Part shown: in pieces, positions 54,318 to 62,793 of the stretch
How the letters are laid out: each line of letters begins with the position of its first letter
Numbering within the stretch: position 1 is the first letter of the stretch
Assembly: GCF_001514065.1 (NCBI RefSeq)
Contig: NZ_KQ948428.1
Coordinates: forward strand, 251,525-315,524
Source: Streptomyces antibioticus
GTDB taxonomy: Bacteria; Actinomycetota; Actinomycetes; Streptomycetales; Streptomycetaceae
Length of the DNA stretch: 64,000 nt
Direction of reading: 5' to 3'
The notes under the pieces: generated by a model
Seen by the model: only the letters and a program-made list of their open reading frames with translations
What the model was told of the DNA's origin: nothing
Database searches by the model: none
Position numbers and translations under genes: made by a program

Positions 54318-55991
54318 ATGCGGCTGCGCGCACTGCTGGACACCGACGCGCTGGGCCTGCGGCTGCTCGGCGGCGAGGACGAGCTGGACCGCACCGTGCG
54401 CGGTGTGATGACCACGGACCTGCGGGACCCGAGCCGCTATCTGTCGGGCGGGGAGCTGGTGCTCACGGGGCTGGCGTGGCGGAGGGACGCCGCGGACTCC
54501 GACGCTTTCGTCCGGATCCTCGTGCAGGCCGGCGTGGCGGCGCTGGCGGCGGGTGAGGCGGAGCTCGGTGATGTGCCGGACGACCTGGTGCTGGCCTGTG
54601 CGCACAACCGGCTGCCGCTGTTCGCGGTGCACGAGTCGGTGGCGTTCGCGACGATCACCGAGCATGTCGTACGGCAGGTCAGCGGCGAGCGCGCCGGGGA
54701 CCTGGCGGCCGTGGTGGACCGGCACCGCCGGATGATGACCTCGGGCCCGGCGGGCGGCGGCCCGGACGTGGTCCTGGACCTGCTGGGCTCCGACCTGGAC
54801 CTGCGGGCCTGGGTGCTGTCGCCGACCGGACGGCTGATCGCGGGCTCCAAGACCACCGGCCCCGCGCTCCCCGCCGACATCTGCGCGAAGCTCGCGGCGG
54901 AGCATCTGGCGGCCGCCCGCACGGGCCGGCGCGGGCCGCACCGGCTGACGCTCGGCTCGACGACGTACTCCCTGTTCCCGGTTCGCAGCAGCGGCCGCTC
55001 CCCGCAGGCCTCGCGGGACGTGCGGGAGACGGTGCTGTCGGACTGGCTGCTGGCCGTCGAGGCGGACGCCGGTGACTGGCCCGAGGAGCGCCTGGACCTG
55101 CTCCAGGGCGTCACCCAGCTGATCGCGGTCGAGCGGGACCGCAGGGACGCGGCCCGCACGGTGCGGCGGCGGCTCGCCCAGGAGGTCCTGGAGCTGGTCC
55201 AGACGGGGGCCGCGCCCGCCGAGATCGCCGCGCGCCTCAGAGTCGCCGCGCCCGTCCTGCTGCCCGGTCTGGGGGCGGCGCCGCACTGGCAGGTCGTCGT
55301 CGCCCGCGTCGAGTGGGACGGCGGGGACATCGAGGGCGGCCCGGTCGCCCAGTCGCTCCTTGAGGAGATCCTCGTCGACCCGCTGTCGCCCGGCCCCGAG
55401 CCGTCCGACCGGATCGCCGTGGCCCACACCGGGGAGGAGGCCATCGCGCTCGTCCCGCTGCCGGCGGTGTCGACCGAGCACGACGGCTCCGAGACCGGTG
55501 TTCTCGCCGACGTGCTCCTTGAGTCCGTACGGGACCCGCTGGCCGCCGGGCTCGACGACGACGGGCGGGTCACGCTGGGCGTCAGCGCGGCCGTGCACTC
55601 GGCGGAGGGGCTGCGCGGCGCGCTGGAGGAGGCGCGGCACGCCCGCCGGGTGGCGGCGGCGCGGCCCGGCCGGGTGTGCGCGGCGGGCCACCAGGAGCTC
55701 GCCTCGCACGTCCTGCTCCTGCCCTTCGTGCCGGACGACGTCCGCCGGGCGTTCACGGCCCGCCTCCTGGACCCGCTGCGGGACTACGACCGCCGGCACC
55801 GCGCGGAGCTGATCCCGACGCTGGAGGCGTTCCTCGACTGCGACGGCTCCTGGACCCGCTGCGCGACCCGCCTCCACCTGCACGTCAACACGCTGCGCTA
55901 CCGAGTGGGGCGAATCGAGCAGTTGACGAGTCGTGACCTTTCCCGGCTGGAGGACAAGCTGGATTTCTTCCTGGCGCTGCGGATGAGCTGA
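54318..55991 (+). CDS. pucR: PucR-family purine catabolism regulator
   Basis: The 557-residue protein has the N-terminal PucR domain (about 5-120), a central CdaR/GGDEF-like domain (about 300-430) and a C-terminal PucR helix-turn-helix (about 490-552; FLDCDGSWTRCATRLHLHVNTLRYRVGRI). In Bacillus PucR controls purine catabolism in response to pathway intermediates; here the divergent XDH operon makes the same role likely. The ATG at 54318 has only a weak GA-rich ribosome site, so expression may be low. Whether it also acts on the uricase operon 47 kb away is open. Confidence 0.9.
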   Translation: MRLRALLDTDALGLRLLGGEDELDRTVRGVMTTDLRDPSRYLSGGELVLTGLAWRRDAADSDAFVRILVQAGVAALAAGEAELGDVPDDLVLACAHNRLPLFAVHESVAFATITEHVVRQVSGERAGDLAAVVDRHRRMMTSGPAGGGPDVVLDLLGSDLDLRAWVLSPTGRLIAGSKTTGPALPADICAKLAAEHLAAARTGRRGPHRLTLGSTTYSLFPVRSSGRSPQASRDVRETVLSDWLLAVEADAGDWPEERLDLLQGVTQLIAVERDRRDAARTVRRRLAQEVLELVQTGAAPAEIAARLRVAAPVLLPGLGAAPHWQVVVARVEWDGGDIEGGPVAQSLLEEILVDPLSPGPEPSDRIAVAHTGEEAIALVPLPAVSTEHDGSETGVLADVLLESVRDPLAAGLDDDGRVTLGVSAAVHSAEGLRGALEEARHARRVAAARPGRVCAAGHQELASHVLLLPFVPDDVRRAFTARLLDPLRDYDRRHRAELIPTLEAFLDCDGSWTRCATRLHLHVNTLRYRVGRIEQLTSRDLSRLEDKLDFFLALRMS

Positions 55992-56022
55992 AACCTCGAG
56001 TCGCCGGGTATCCCACGACTTT

Positions 56023-56036
56023 GTGAAATCCTTCAC
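56023..56036. promoter_or_regulatory. GTGAA-ATCC-TTCAC palindrome
   Basis: A 14-bp inverted repeat in the 127-nt gap between pucR and the TPR-like gene, placed where a promoter for the latter could be. No regulator is assigned. Confidence 0.35.
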
Positions 56037-56118
56037 CCACCCTCTTGGCCGGGCCACGGAATTCGTGCTGAGATGCGGCCACCACTCAACAGCTCAATGG
56101 TGTGCCGGGGAGGGCGAG

Positions 56119-56892
56119 GTGGCGTATACCGCCATGTCTGGTAACGGAACGACCCCTGACGATCCACTCCAGACCGCGGTATGGCGGCTGCGCTCACGCG
56201 CCTGCTGGGCCGACGCGGCGGCGCTGCTCCGACCGGACGGCGCGGACGCGGCCTTGCAGCGGGCCGCGCTGCTGGTCGAGCGGTGTCTCTACACCGAGCA
56301 GGGCTGGGAGGAGGCCGAGGACGCGCTGCGCACGGCCGAGGCGCTGGCCCACACCGACGACGAGCGGGGCGCCGCCGCTTGTGAACGAGGGCAACTTGCG
56401 TACGCGGCCACGCTGCACCAGGTCCGCGACCGGGCCGACGAGGCGCGGGCCGCGCTCGGGCGGGCGGCGGCGCTGATCGCTCCGGGAGCGCCGGGACGGG
56501 CGCTGCTGGACTTCCGGCGCGGACTGCTCGCCGAGAACCTCGCCCGCTCACCGCAGGCCGCGCGGGCGGCGTACCGGCGGGCGCACGCGGGCGCGGTGGC
56601 CCACGCCGATCCCCTGCTCCTCTCCTTCACCTGGCGCCACCTCGCCGGACTCGCCCTGCGGGACGGGGAGTTGGCGGAGGCCCGGCACGGCTTCGCCGAA
56701 TCCCTGCGCATCCGCGAGGAGTTGGGCTATCTCGTCGGAACGGCTCCCGCGCTGGCCTCGCTGGCGGACGCGGAGGTGGAGCCGGAGGCGTCCCGGCTAC
56801 GGGAGGAGGCGCGGCGGTTGTTCCGGCTCCTGGGCGGCGTACCGACGTGGCTGTCCCGGCAGTTGGCGCCGCCGCCTGCCGCGACGGCCTGA
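56119..56892 (+). CDS. TPR-like hypothetical protein
   Basis: The 257-residue protein is nearly all helical and Ala/Arg/Glu-rich, with at least four degenerate tetratricopeptide-like repeats (for example AALQRAALLVERCLYTEQGWEEAEDALRT-type and RHGFAESLRIREELGY regions). The GTG at 56119 follows GGGGAGG at ideal spacing; the ATG at 56134 is a fallback. There is no DNA-binding or catalytic motif. It could be a scaffold protein or a relic of a larger regulator. It follows pucR in the same direction but with a separate palindrome upstream. Confidence 0.65.
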   Translation: MAYTAMSGNGTTPDDPLQTAVWRLRSRACWADAAALLRPDGADAALQRAALLVERCLYTEQGWEEAEDALRTAEALAHTDDERGAAACERGQLAYAATLHQVRDRADEARAALGRAAALIAPGAPGRALLDFRRGLLAENLARSPQAARAAYRRAHAGAVAHADPLLLSFTWRHLAGLALRDGELAEARHGFAESLRIREELGYLVGTAPALASLADAEVEPEASRLREEARRLFRLLGGVPTWLSRQLAPPPAATA

Positions 56893-56896
56893 GGTG

Positions 56897-57190
56897 CTAG
56901 CTGTTGCCGATCCGGTCCGCCAGCTTCTGGATCTCGTTGAGGACGGTGTCACGGAGTTCCGGGTCGCGGGCGAGGACCACGGCCACGACGATCACCACGA
57001 GGAGTGAGACGAGGCCTCCACCGCGGCCGCCGCGGTGTGGCATCGGGGTGTGCATGGGCGGGCGGTGGTAGCCGTGCCGGACGTGCTGCTGGTGCGCCTG
57101 CCGGTGGGAGTTCACGGCTTGTTGATGTGCCTGCTGGGCTTGCTGACTGGCCTGTTGCGCCTGCTGCTGGGCCATGAAGGACGGGTCCAT
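56897..57190 (-). CDS. small Gln/His-rich membrane protein
   Basis: The 97-residue protein starts at ATG 57190 behind GGAGG. Residues 6-40 are a low-complexity Gln/Ala tract (AQQQAQQASQQAQQAHQQA), then a His/Pro/Arg linker, a single transmembrane helix (about 60-75; GLVSLLVVIVVAVVLA) and an amphipathic tail. An ATG at 57238 would add 16 residues but lacks a ribosome site. Function is unknown; the Q-rich region suggests protein-protein contact. It converges with the TPR-like gene with only 4 nt between. Confidence 0.6.
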   Translation of the reverse strand: MDPSFMAQQQAQQASQQAQQAHQQAVNSHRQAHQQHVRHGYHRPPMHTPMPHRGGRGGGLVSLLVVIVVAVVLARDPELRDTVLNEIQKLADRIGNS

Positions 57191-57315
57191 GGGGTCACCT
57201 CCGCTGTCGGCACCAGGCGTGCCGTCGGGGGATGCCACGCGGGACGGGACGGGCGGGTTCCCGGCGTAGCGGACCGTTGCGCGGAGCCAACGGTTCCGCG
57301 ACCGCGGTCACACGC

Positions 57316-58227
57316 TCAGGACGCGCCCGCGAAGTGCTCCCCCACCAGCGACCGCACCACATCCAGGTCCCCGGCGATCAACGCGTCCAGCAGTGCGGTG
57401 TGTTCGGCCGCGTCCGCGACCAGGTCCGCGCGGCCGCGGGAGGTGGGTGTGCCGGTCAGGGGCCACTGGGCGCGGCGGTGGAGGTCGTCGGCGATCTGGA
57501 CCAGCTGTGCGTTGCCGGCGAGGGTGAGGACCGCGCGGTGGAAGGCGCGGTCCGACTCGGCGTACGTGGCCCGGCATCCCGTCGACGCCGCCCGCACCGT
57601 GGCCTCGGCGGCCGGCCGCAGCTCCGCCCAGCGCTCAGGCGGCACCGTACGCGCCAGCCGCAGCATCACCGGCACCTCCACCAGGGCGCGGATCTCGGCG
57701 AGTTCGGCGAGCTCCCGCGCCCCCCGCTCCACGACCCGGAAGCCCCGGTTGGGCACGACCTCGACGGCGCCCTCCAGCGCGAGCTGCTGCATCGCCTCAC
57801 GGACCGGCGTCGCGGAGACCCCGAAGCGCTCGCCGAGGACGGGCGCCGAATAGACCTCGCCGGGGGTCAGTTCGCCGGTCACCAGCGCGGTGCGCAGCGC
57901 GTCCAGGATCTGCCCGCGCACGGAGGCCCGCTGGACGACGGGCCGGGCGCGGTGCCCGGCGGGCGGCGTCGGCAAGGGCTGCTCAGCGGGCAGGACCCGC
58001 GGCGCCGGCATCGGCGGCTCGGCGGGCGGGCGTCCGCCTCGGGCCTTCGGTACGGCGTCGGCGGCGCGCGTGCGCTCGACCTGCGGCTCCGGCAGCCCGC
58101 CCTGGGCGCGCGCCTGCCGGTCTCGCGCGGCGTCCACGTCCGCCGCCCGCGCCTGCGCCGGCACCCGCACCGGCCCGGTGATCCCGGTGGCCTCCGTCCC
58201 GATGGAGCCCTGTGTGCCCTGATTCAC
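57316..58227 (-). CDS. GntR-family regulator (FCD type) with long N-terminal tail
   Basis: The 303-residue protein has a disordered Pro/Ala/Arg-rich N-terminus (about 1-95), a GntR winged helix (about 100-165; YSAPVLGERFGVSATPVREAMQQLALEG) and an FCD effector domain (about 175-295). The GTG at 58227 has GGAGG six bases upstream, so an extension to 58296 is not required. The effector is unknown; FCD regulators often sense organic acids. It is divergent from the FhuF-like gene across 182 nt that include an iron box. Confidence 0.85.
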   Translation of the reverse strand: MNQGTQGSIGTEATGITGPVRVPAQARAADVDAARDRQARAQGGLPEPQVERTRAADAVPKARGGRPPAEPPMPAPRVLPAEQPLPTPPAGHRARPVVQRASVRGQILDALRTALVTGELTPGEVYSAPVLGERFGVSATPVREAMQQLALEGAVEVVPNRGFRVVERGARELAELAEIRALVEVPVMLRLARTVPPERWAELRPAAEATVRAASTGCRATYAESDRAFHRAVLTLAGNAQLVQIADDLHRRAQWPLTGTPTSRGRADLVADAAEHTALLDALIAGDLDVVRSLVGEHFAGAS

Positions 58228-58339
58228 AAGGAGCCTCCTCCGGACGTGTCGGTACTTGGGGTCATTACGGCGGGTTGTTACTCGTCCGTCAAGCACCTTA
58301 GGCGCAGAAGTCGACGGTTCAAAGCGTGACGATCTTGGG

Positions 58340-58358
58340 TAAGGTTAGCCTTACCTTC
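58340..58358. promoter_or_regulatory. iron box (DmdR/IdeR-type operator)
   Basis: TAAGGTTAGCCTTACCTTC matches the actinobacterial iron-box consensus at about 14 of 19 positions. It precedes the FhuF-like reductase gene by 51 bases and implies repression by iron-loaded DmdR1. It also shows that the in-frame ATG at 58326 is upstream of the operator and not the start. Confidence 0.75.
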
Positions 58359-58409
58359 AGAACGCCTGTGCCACACAGTCGCACAACTGTCTTGGATTGG
58401 TGGCCCCGC

Positions 58410-59255
58410 ATGACCGCTCCCGCCTCGGCCCTCACGGACGCCTACGACCGTCTGACCGCGGTCTTTCCGGGCATGACGGTGCGCGAGCTGGGGCCCGCCG
58501 AGGCAGCGCCCCAGGGCGGCGGATGGGTCGGCGCCGACGCGCTCGCGGCGGGCGGGGCCGGGCTGGAGTCCTTTCTGATGTGGGACGACGCACAGGTGCG
58601 GCGCGATCACGGGCGGCCCGGCCGGCCTGACGTCATCGCGAGCTTCGGACTGCACCGGTACGCCTGGCCCGCCTGCCTGCTGATCACGCTGCCCTGGTTC
58701 CTGCACCGCCGGGTGCCGCGCCTCCCCCTGGCGCAGGTGTCGTACGACCGCACCCGGGGCCCGATGGACTTCGCCGTGCGCACCGGCGCCTTCGCCTGCC
58801 TGCCGGGCGATCCGGCCGCGGTGCTGCCCGGCGCCCGGGTGGTCCCGGACGAGGAGGCGCTGCGGGCCGAGGTGCGGGACGCCGTCGCCGAGCACATGGA
58901 GCCGCTGCTCGCCGGCTTCGGGCCGCGGATGCGGCGGCGCGGGCGGGCACTGTGGGGCATGGTGACGGACGAGGTGGTGGAGGGGCTCTGGTACGTCGCC
59001 GGGCTGCTCGGCGAGCACGAGCAGCGGCGGGCCGAGCGCGAGCTGGAGCTGCTGCTGCCGGGAACGGCCAAGCCGTACGTCGGCACCGCGGCCTTCCGGG
59101 AGTTGAGCGGACCGGCCGGCGAGGTGCTGCCCACCAGGGACCGGGTCAGCTGCTGCATGTACTACACGCTCGCGCCGCAGGACACCTGTGCCACCTGCCC
59201 GCGCACCTGCGACACCGACCGGGTCGTCAAGCTGCTGGCGGAGGCCGCCAGTTGA
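58410..59255 (+). CDS. FhuF-like (2Fe-2S) ferric siderophore reductase
   Basis: The 281-residue protein ends in the FhuF cluster motif SCCMYYTLAPQDTCATCPRTC (split as CC-x10-C-x2-C), which binds an unusual 2Fe-2S centre used to reduce ferric siderophores. The middle (about 75-230) fits the ferric iron reductase fold, with SFGLHRYAWPACLLITLPWFL. The ATG at 58410 is chosen because the iron box at 58340-58358 lies between it and the earlier in-frame start. Iron-starvation induction is therefore expected. No siderophore transport genes are adjacent. Confidence 0.85.
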   Translation: MTAPASALTDAYDRLTAVFPGMTVRELGPAEAAPQGGGWVGADALAAGGAGLESFLMWDDAQVRRDHGRPGRPDVIASFGLHRYAWPACLLITLPWFLHRRVPRLPLAQVSYDRTRGPMDFAVRTGAFACLPGDPAAVLPGARVVPDEEALRAEVRDAVAEHMEPLLAGFGPRMRRRGRALWGMVTDEVVEGLWYVAGLLGEHEQRRAERELELLLPGTAKPYVGTAAFRELSGPAGEVLPTRDRVSCCMYYTLAPQDTCATCPRTCDTDRVVKLLAEAAS

Positions 59256-59558
59256 CACCCCCCGGGGAACGACCGCGCCGGCCGGTCCCGTAAGATCACC
59301 TGCGAACAAGGCTTCCGGCCGGTTACAGGCGATTCACAATTTCCTCACCTGCCGCAGGAACTTTCCGTGGAACCACCCGTACGGGTAGTCTTATTCGAAC
59401 TCAACTCCCGCCCCTCATGCGGCAGTTCGAGCAGAACGCCGCCCTGGGCAATCCCTTGCACCTCCTTGGCGGCCTCTTGCCCCGAAACCCCCTGAGGGCC
59501 GGTGGGATTGGGCCACTATGGCGGGCGTTACGCCCTATCCCAATGCAAGGGACCCCAG
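59256..59558 (+). other. 303-nt leader/intergenic region before the DUF2637 gene
   Basis: No convincing gene. A 12-bp palindrome ACCCGTACGGGT lies at 59375-59386 next to GTAGTCTTAT, a possible promoter. A nested stem, ATTGGG (59507-59512) with CCCAAT (59539-59544) enclosing GGGCG-TTA-CGCCC (59523-59535), ends 15 bases before the start codon and may be a structured 5' leader. Confidence 0.4.
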
Positions 59559-60605
59559 ATGAGACTGACCGACATATCGCTGAACTGGCTGCTTCCGGGC
59601 GCCGTACTGCTCCTGGGCATGGTCGCGGCGATGGCGGTGCTGGCGCGGAGCAAGCGGTCCGGCGGGGAGCACGCGAAGGACGACTCCTGGGAGCGCAGCG
59701 AGGAGCGCCGGCGGCGCAAGGAGGCCATATACGGCACCGCCTCCTATGTCCTGCTGTTCTGCTGTGCGGCGGTCGCCGCCGCCCTCTCCTTCCACGGCCT
59801 GGTCGGCTTCGGCCAGCAGAACCTGAACCTGTCCGGCGGCTGGGAGTACCTGGTCCCGTTCGGCCTGGACGGCGCGGCGATGTTCTGCTCGGTGCTCGCG
59901 GTGCGCGAGGCCAGCCACGGTGACGCGGCGCTCGGCTCCCGGATACTGGTGTGGACGTTCGCGGGTGCCGCGGCGTGGTTCAACTGGGTGCACGCGCCCA
60001 GGGGCTTCGGCCACGACGGCGCGCCGCAGTTCTTCTCCGGCATGTCCCTGTCGGCGGCCGTCCTGTTCGACCGCGCGCTGAAGCAGACCCGCCGGGCCGC
60101 GCTGCGCGAGCAGGGCCTGGTGCCCCGTCCGCTGCCGCAGATCCGCGTGGTCCGCTGGCTGCGGGCGCCCCGTGAGACGTACAAGGCCTGGTCGCTCATG
60201 CTGCTGGAGAACGTGCGCAGCCTCGACGAGGCGGTCGAAGAGGTGCGTGAGGACCAGCGGCAGAAGGAGACGAACCGGCTGCGCCGCCGCGAGGCGGACC
60301 GACTGGAGCGCGCCCAGCTCAAGGCGATCAGCCGGGGGCACCGCGGATTCATCGGCCGCGGGAGCGGTCGGCAGGTGGAGGCCCTGGAGCGGGGCGGTGG
60401 CGGCGACGACCGAGCCACCGCGGAGCCTGCCATAGCGACGACGCCGGAACCGCTGCCCGTGCGCTCACGTCCGTCCCTTCAGCCGGTCCGTCAAAGTACT
60501 GAGCCGATCACCGTCGACCTCACCGCGGAGGACGACACCATGGCCCTGCCGCGGCTCGACTCCCTGGAGCGCAAGCTCAAGGACCTTGAGCAGCAGTTCG
60601 GTTAA
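59559..60605 (+). CDS. DUF2637 membrane protein
   Basis: The 348-residue protein has about four to five transmembrane segments in residues 8-190 (including YGTASYVLLFCCAAVAAALSFHGLVGF and LVPFGLDGAAMFCSVLAVREASHGD), the DUF2637 pattern. A charged coiled-coil-like cytoplasmic tail (about 215-270) and a terminal amphipathic helix (DSLERKLKDLEQQFG) follow. DUF2637 proteins occur on Streptomyces chromosomes and transfer elements (Spd-like), but no transfer or integrase gene is nearby. The ATG at 59559 follows AAGGGA. Function unknown. Confidence 0.8.
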   Translation: MRLTDISLNWLLPGAVLLLGMVAAMAVLARSKRSGGEHAKDDSWERSEERRRRKEAIYGTASYVLLFCCAAVAAALSFHGLVGFGQQNLNLSGGWEYLVPFGLDGAAMFCSVLAVREASHGDAALGSRILVWTFAGAAAWFNWVHAPRGFGHDGAPQFFSGMSLSAAVLFDRALKQTRRAALREQGLVPRPLPQIRVVRWLRAPRETYKAWSLMLLENVRSLDEAVEEVREDQRQKETNRLRRREADRLERAQLKAISRGHRGFIGRGSGRQVEALERGGGGDDRATAEPAIATTPEPLPVRSRPSLQPVRQSTEPITVDLTAEDDTMALPRLDSLERKLKDLEQQFG

Positions 60606-60620
60606 GTCCCTCAGGGGACC

Positions 60621-60662
60621 ACGCGAGGGGGGTACGGCCCGGTGGCCGTACCCCCCTCGCGT
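60621..60662. terminator. 19-bp bidirectional terminator
   Basis: Positions 60621-60639 pair perfectly with 60644-60662 around a CGGT loop, between the convergent DUF2637 and anti-sigma-type genes. It is the longest perfect stem I found. Confidence 0.8.
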
Positions 60663-60669
60663 TCGTCCG

Positions 60670-61122
60670 TCACGCGGCGCCCGCGTCGAGTTCGAACCAC
60701 ACCGCCTTCCCCACGCCGTGCGCCCGTACGCCCCACGCGTCGGCGAGGGACTGTACGAGGACCAGGCCCCGGCCGTGCGTACCGTCGTCGGCGTTCGGTA
60801 CGCGCAGTCTGGGTCTGCGGGCCACGAAGTCCCGTACCTCCACCCGCAGTCCACGGGGTCCGACGGTGGCCGTCAGGACCGCGTCGTGGTCGGTGTGGAC
60901 GAGCGCGTTGGTGACGAGCTCGCTGGTGAGCAGTTCCGCTATCTCCGATCGTCCGGGCCTCCCCCACTGGCGTAACAACTCGCGCAGCTGGCGGCGTACT
61001 TCGGGCACTGCCCGCAGGTCCGCCCGTCCGAGTCTGCGCCGTAGCGATACGGCCTGCGCCGGTTCGCCGGCGCTCGTGGCCCTGTCCTCCACCGTCTCTG
61101 CCGAGAAGGCCCCGATCGCCAT
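60670..61122 (-). CDS. RsbW-like ATP-binding (anti-sigma factor type) protein
   Basis: The 150-residue protein is a stand-alone HATPase_c_2 (GHKL) domain of the RsbW/SpoIIAB-like kind that is very numerous in Streptomyces. N box: ELLTSELVTNALVHTD (about 67-82); G box: DDGTHGRGLVLVQSLADAWGV (about 112-132). The ATG at 61122 with AGGAGG is preferred over 61152. No sigma factor or anti-anti-sigma gene is adjacent, so its partner is unknown. An inverted repeat 98 bases upstream may mark its promoter region. Confidence 0.87.
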   Translation of the reverse strand: MAIGAFSAETVEDRATSAGEPAQAVSLRRRLGRADLRAVPEVRRQLRELLRQWGRPGRSEIAELLTSELVTNALVHTDHDAVLTATVGPRGLRVEVRDFVARRPRLRVPNADDGTHGRGLVLVQSLADAWGVRAHGVGKAVWFELDAGAA

Positions 61123-61219
61123 GGGACCGCCTCCTCGTGCCTGCCTCTTCATGACCCCCGCCCGCGTGCCGATGTCGGTTCCCCTCCTGCTCGAACACGT
61201 TCACGGGGATCCATGCCCC

Positions 61220-61256
61220 GTCGTTCACGCCGCAGTCATGTCGAATCGTGAACGAC
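61220..61256. promoter_or_regulatory. 10-bp inverted repeat with 17-nt spacer
   Basis: GTCGTTCACG (61220-61229) and CGTGAACGAC (61247-61256) are perfect complements. A related CGTTCACGGGG lies at about 61198. The location upstream of the RsbW-like gene suggests a regulatory site. Confidence 0.45.
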
Positions 61257-61786
61257 CAGGTGTTCGGCCATGGTTCTGGGGTGCAGGACCGGGCGCGCGG
61301 CGTCCGCCGCACCACCCCTCGAGCGCCCTTCGAGCCACCGTGCGGCGCGGCCGGACCGCGGTGGCGGCGGGGCCGGCGCGGGGCGGGCGTGCCGCTGGTC
61401 CCCCCGGTGGGCATGTGCCGCGCGTACCGCGGGCCGGGCCGGGGCCCCGCGCGGGCGGCGGGGCGCGGGAAAGCGCTGGTCGAAGGGGTCGTTCCGGTTG
61501 CCGCCGGAGCCGGCCTCGGAGGGGCGGAACCAGGACCCGCCAAGGTCGCGGGCCGGGCACAGCCGCTACGACGCCGTGGGCGCCGCCTCCGACGGTGTGC
61601 TCCGTGGCATCGCCCCGCGGCGGAGAGCGCAGCCGGGGCCGTGCATCCGGCGTTCGTGACGACCGGCCGATCCGGCGGCCCGGCGGGGCCTCGGGCCCCC
61701 GCACAGGTGAGACACCCTGACCGACGCGCCTCGGACGAACTGCCCATCCGCGTCTGCACGGGCGGCCGTACCCGGCCGGAAAAAGA

Positions 61787-61823
61787 GGCGGCCGGCGCGG
61801 CAGGTCACGCCACGCCGGCCGCC
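61787..61823. terminator. 11-bp hairpin in the gap
   Basis: GGCGGCCGGCG (61787-61797) pairs with CGCCGGCCGCC (61813-61823) over a 15-nt loop, preceded by an A-run at 61780-61784. On the minus strand this reads as hairpin plus U-tract, a good intrinsic terminator form. Confidence 0.5.
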
Positions 61824-61880
61824 GTTCCCCCCTCCGGCGAAACTGGCCGGAATTCACCAGCCCGGTACCGGACCTGCGGC

Positions 61881-61922
61881 GGGGTGCCGCCCTCCCGACC
61901 CCCGTGGCGAGAGGGCGGCCCC
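61881..61922 (-). terminator. terminator of the secreted-protein gene
   Basis: GCCGCCCTC (61886-61894) pairs with GAGGGCGGC (61911-61919), extended by GGGG/CCCC with one bulge, 17 bases beyond the stop of the gene ending at 61939. Confidence 0.55.
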
Positions 61923-61938
61923 GCTTCCTCGGATGGCC

Positions 61939-62553
61939 TCAGTAGAGCTTGTTCACCGCGGTGGTCGTCGTCTTGCGGAACGCCTTCACGGGCGCGTCGG
62001 CGAAGTCGCCCAGCTGCCCCCACTGCACGACCGTGACGGTCTTGCCGTCCCGGCCGACGGAGAGCAGATGGATGTCGGAGGCGCCCCAGGAGCTCTCGAT
62101 GTGCAGACCGTGCACCCGGGCGCCCTCCTCGACCGGCAGCGTCCCGTAGTCCCGGTGGGTGGCCTCGACCTCCGGGTCGGCCTGCTCCAGCTGCGTGGGG
62201 CAGGTCTTGATGTCCTTGTTCAGCCGGGTGGCGAGGGCCTTGGCCTTGCTGGTGTCGCCGACGACGATCGTGAGCTGCAGGGCGCCGGTGTCGAGGTCGG
62301 TGTGGAAGGTGCGGTACCGGGAGTCGTAGCCCGGCATCGTGTCCTGGAGGCAGGACAGCAGGCCGTCCGGGACACCGTCGGTGACCTTGCCGGCCGTCCA
62401 GGAGGACGAGGGGTGCGGCGGCAGTTCGGACGCCGACAGGAACTTCGGAGATACCTTCGGGGCGGCGTCCGCGGGTGAGGCGAGCGTCGCGCCGAGGGCG
62501 AGTCCGGTGGCGGCGACGGCGAGGAGCGCGCCGGCTCGGTTGCGCATGGGCAT
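61939..62553 (-). CDS. secreted protein of unknown function
   Basis: The 204-residue protein has a Sec signal peptide (about 1-31; MPMRNRAGALLAVAATGLALG, cleavage near ASPADA-A). The mature part resembles lipoprotein/PknH-sensor-like extracytoplasmic domains in shape: two Cys (DGLLSCLQD and KTCPTQLE) likely form a disulfide, with a LQLTIVVGDTSKAKALATRLN helix between. I do not recognise a family with confidence. The ATG at 62553 has a GGGGGA site; ATG 62547 is an alternative. It is monocistronic, with its own terminator. Confidence 0.7.
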   Translation of the reverse strand: MPMRNRAGALLAVAATGLALGATLASPADAAPKVSPKFLSASELPPHPSSSWTAGKVTDGVPDGLLSCLQDTMPGYDSRYRTFHTDLDTGALQLTIVVGDTSKAKALATRLNKDIKTCPTQLEQADPEVEATHRDYGTLPVEEGARVHGLHIESSWGASDIHLLSVGRDGKTVTVVQWGQLGDFADAPVKAFRKTTTTAVNKLY

Positions 62554-62793
62554 GAGTGTGTCCCCCGTGTACGAGTGAGTGCGAGAAGATGTGCGAGTGC
62601 GTGCTGAGTAAGTAGCGTGTCGCCCGGCGGTGGTTGGTCGGTCCGGTCCGCTCGGTGCGACACCAAGAGCATCAGCGGTCACAGGCGGCCGGCGCAACCG
62701 CGGACGGCCGATCTGCGCGGGTGGAACCATCCCAGGCCATGTGACGTGCAGGAATACGAGTGCCTGGGACAGCGGAACGGGGGCGGGACAACG

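Larger units (their letters stand above)
61153..61938. other. 786-nt gap without a convincing gene
   Basis: Open frames here on both strands are Arg/Pro/Gly-rich and show no family motif or ribosome site. The gap holds an inverted repeat at 61220-61256, a hairpin at 61787-61823 and a terminator at 61881-61922. The middle (about 61260-61780) shows nothing I can interpret; a non-coding RNA or decayed gene is possible. Confidence 0.5.

Noticed and set aside
59559-60605. DUF2637 gene as evidence of an integrated conjugative element
   Set aside because: No integrase, replication, transfer gene, tRNA or att-like repeat is near; such genes are also ordinary chromosomal genes.
61225-62036. Reading frames of 210 (minus) and 262 (plus) residues in the gap
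   Set aside because: Low-complexity Arg/Pro/Gly composition, no ribosome site and overlap of each other.
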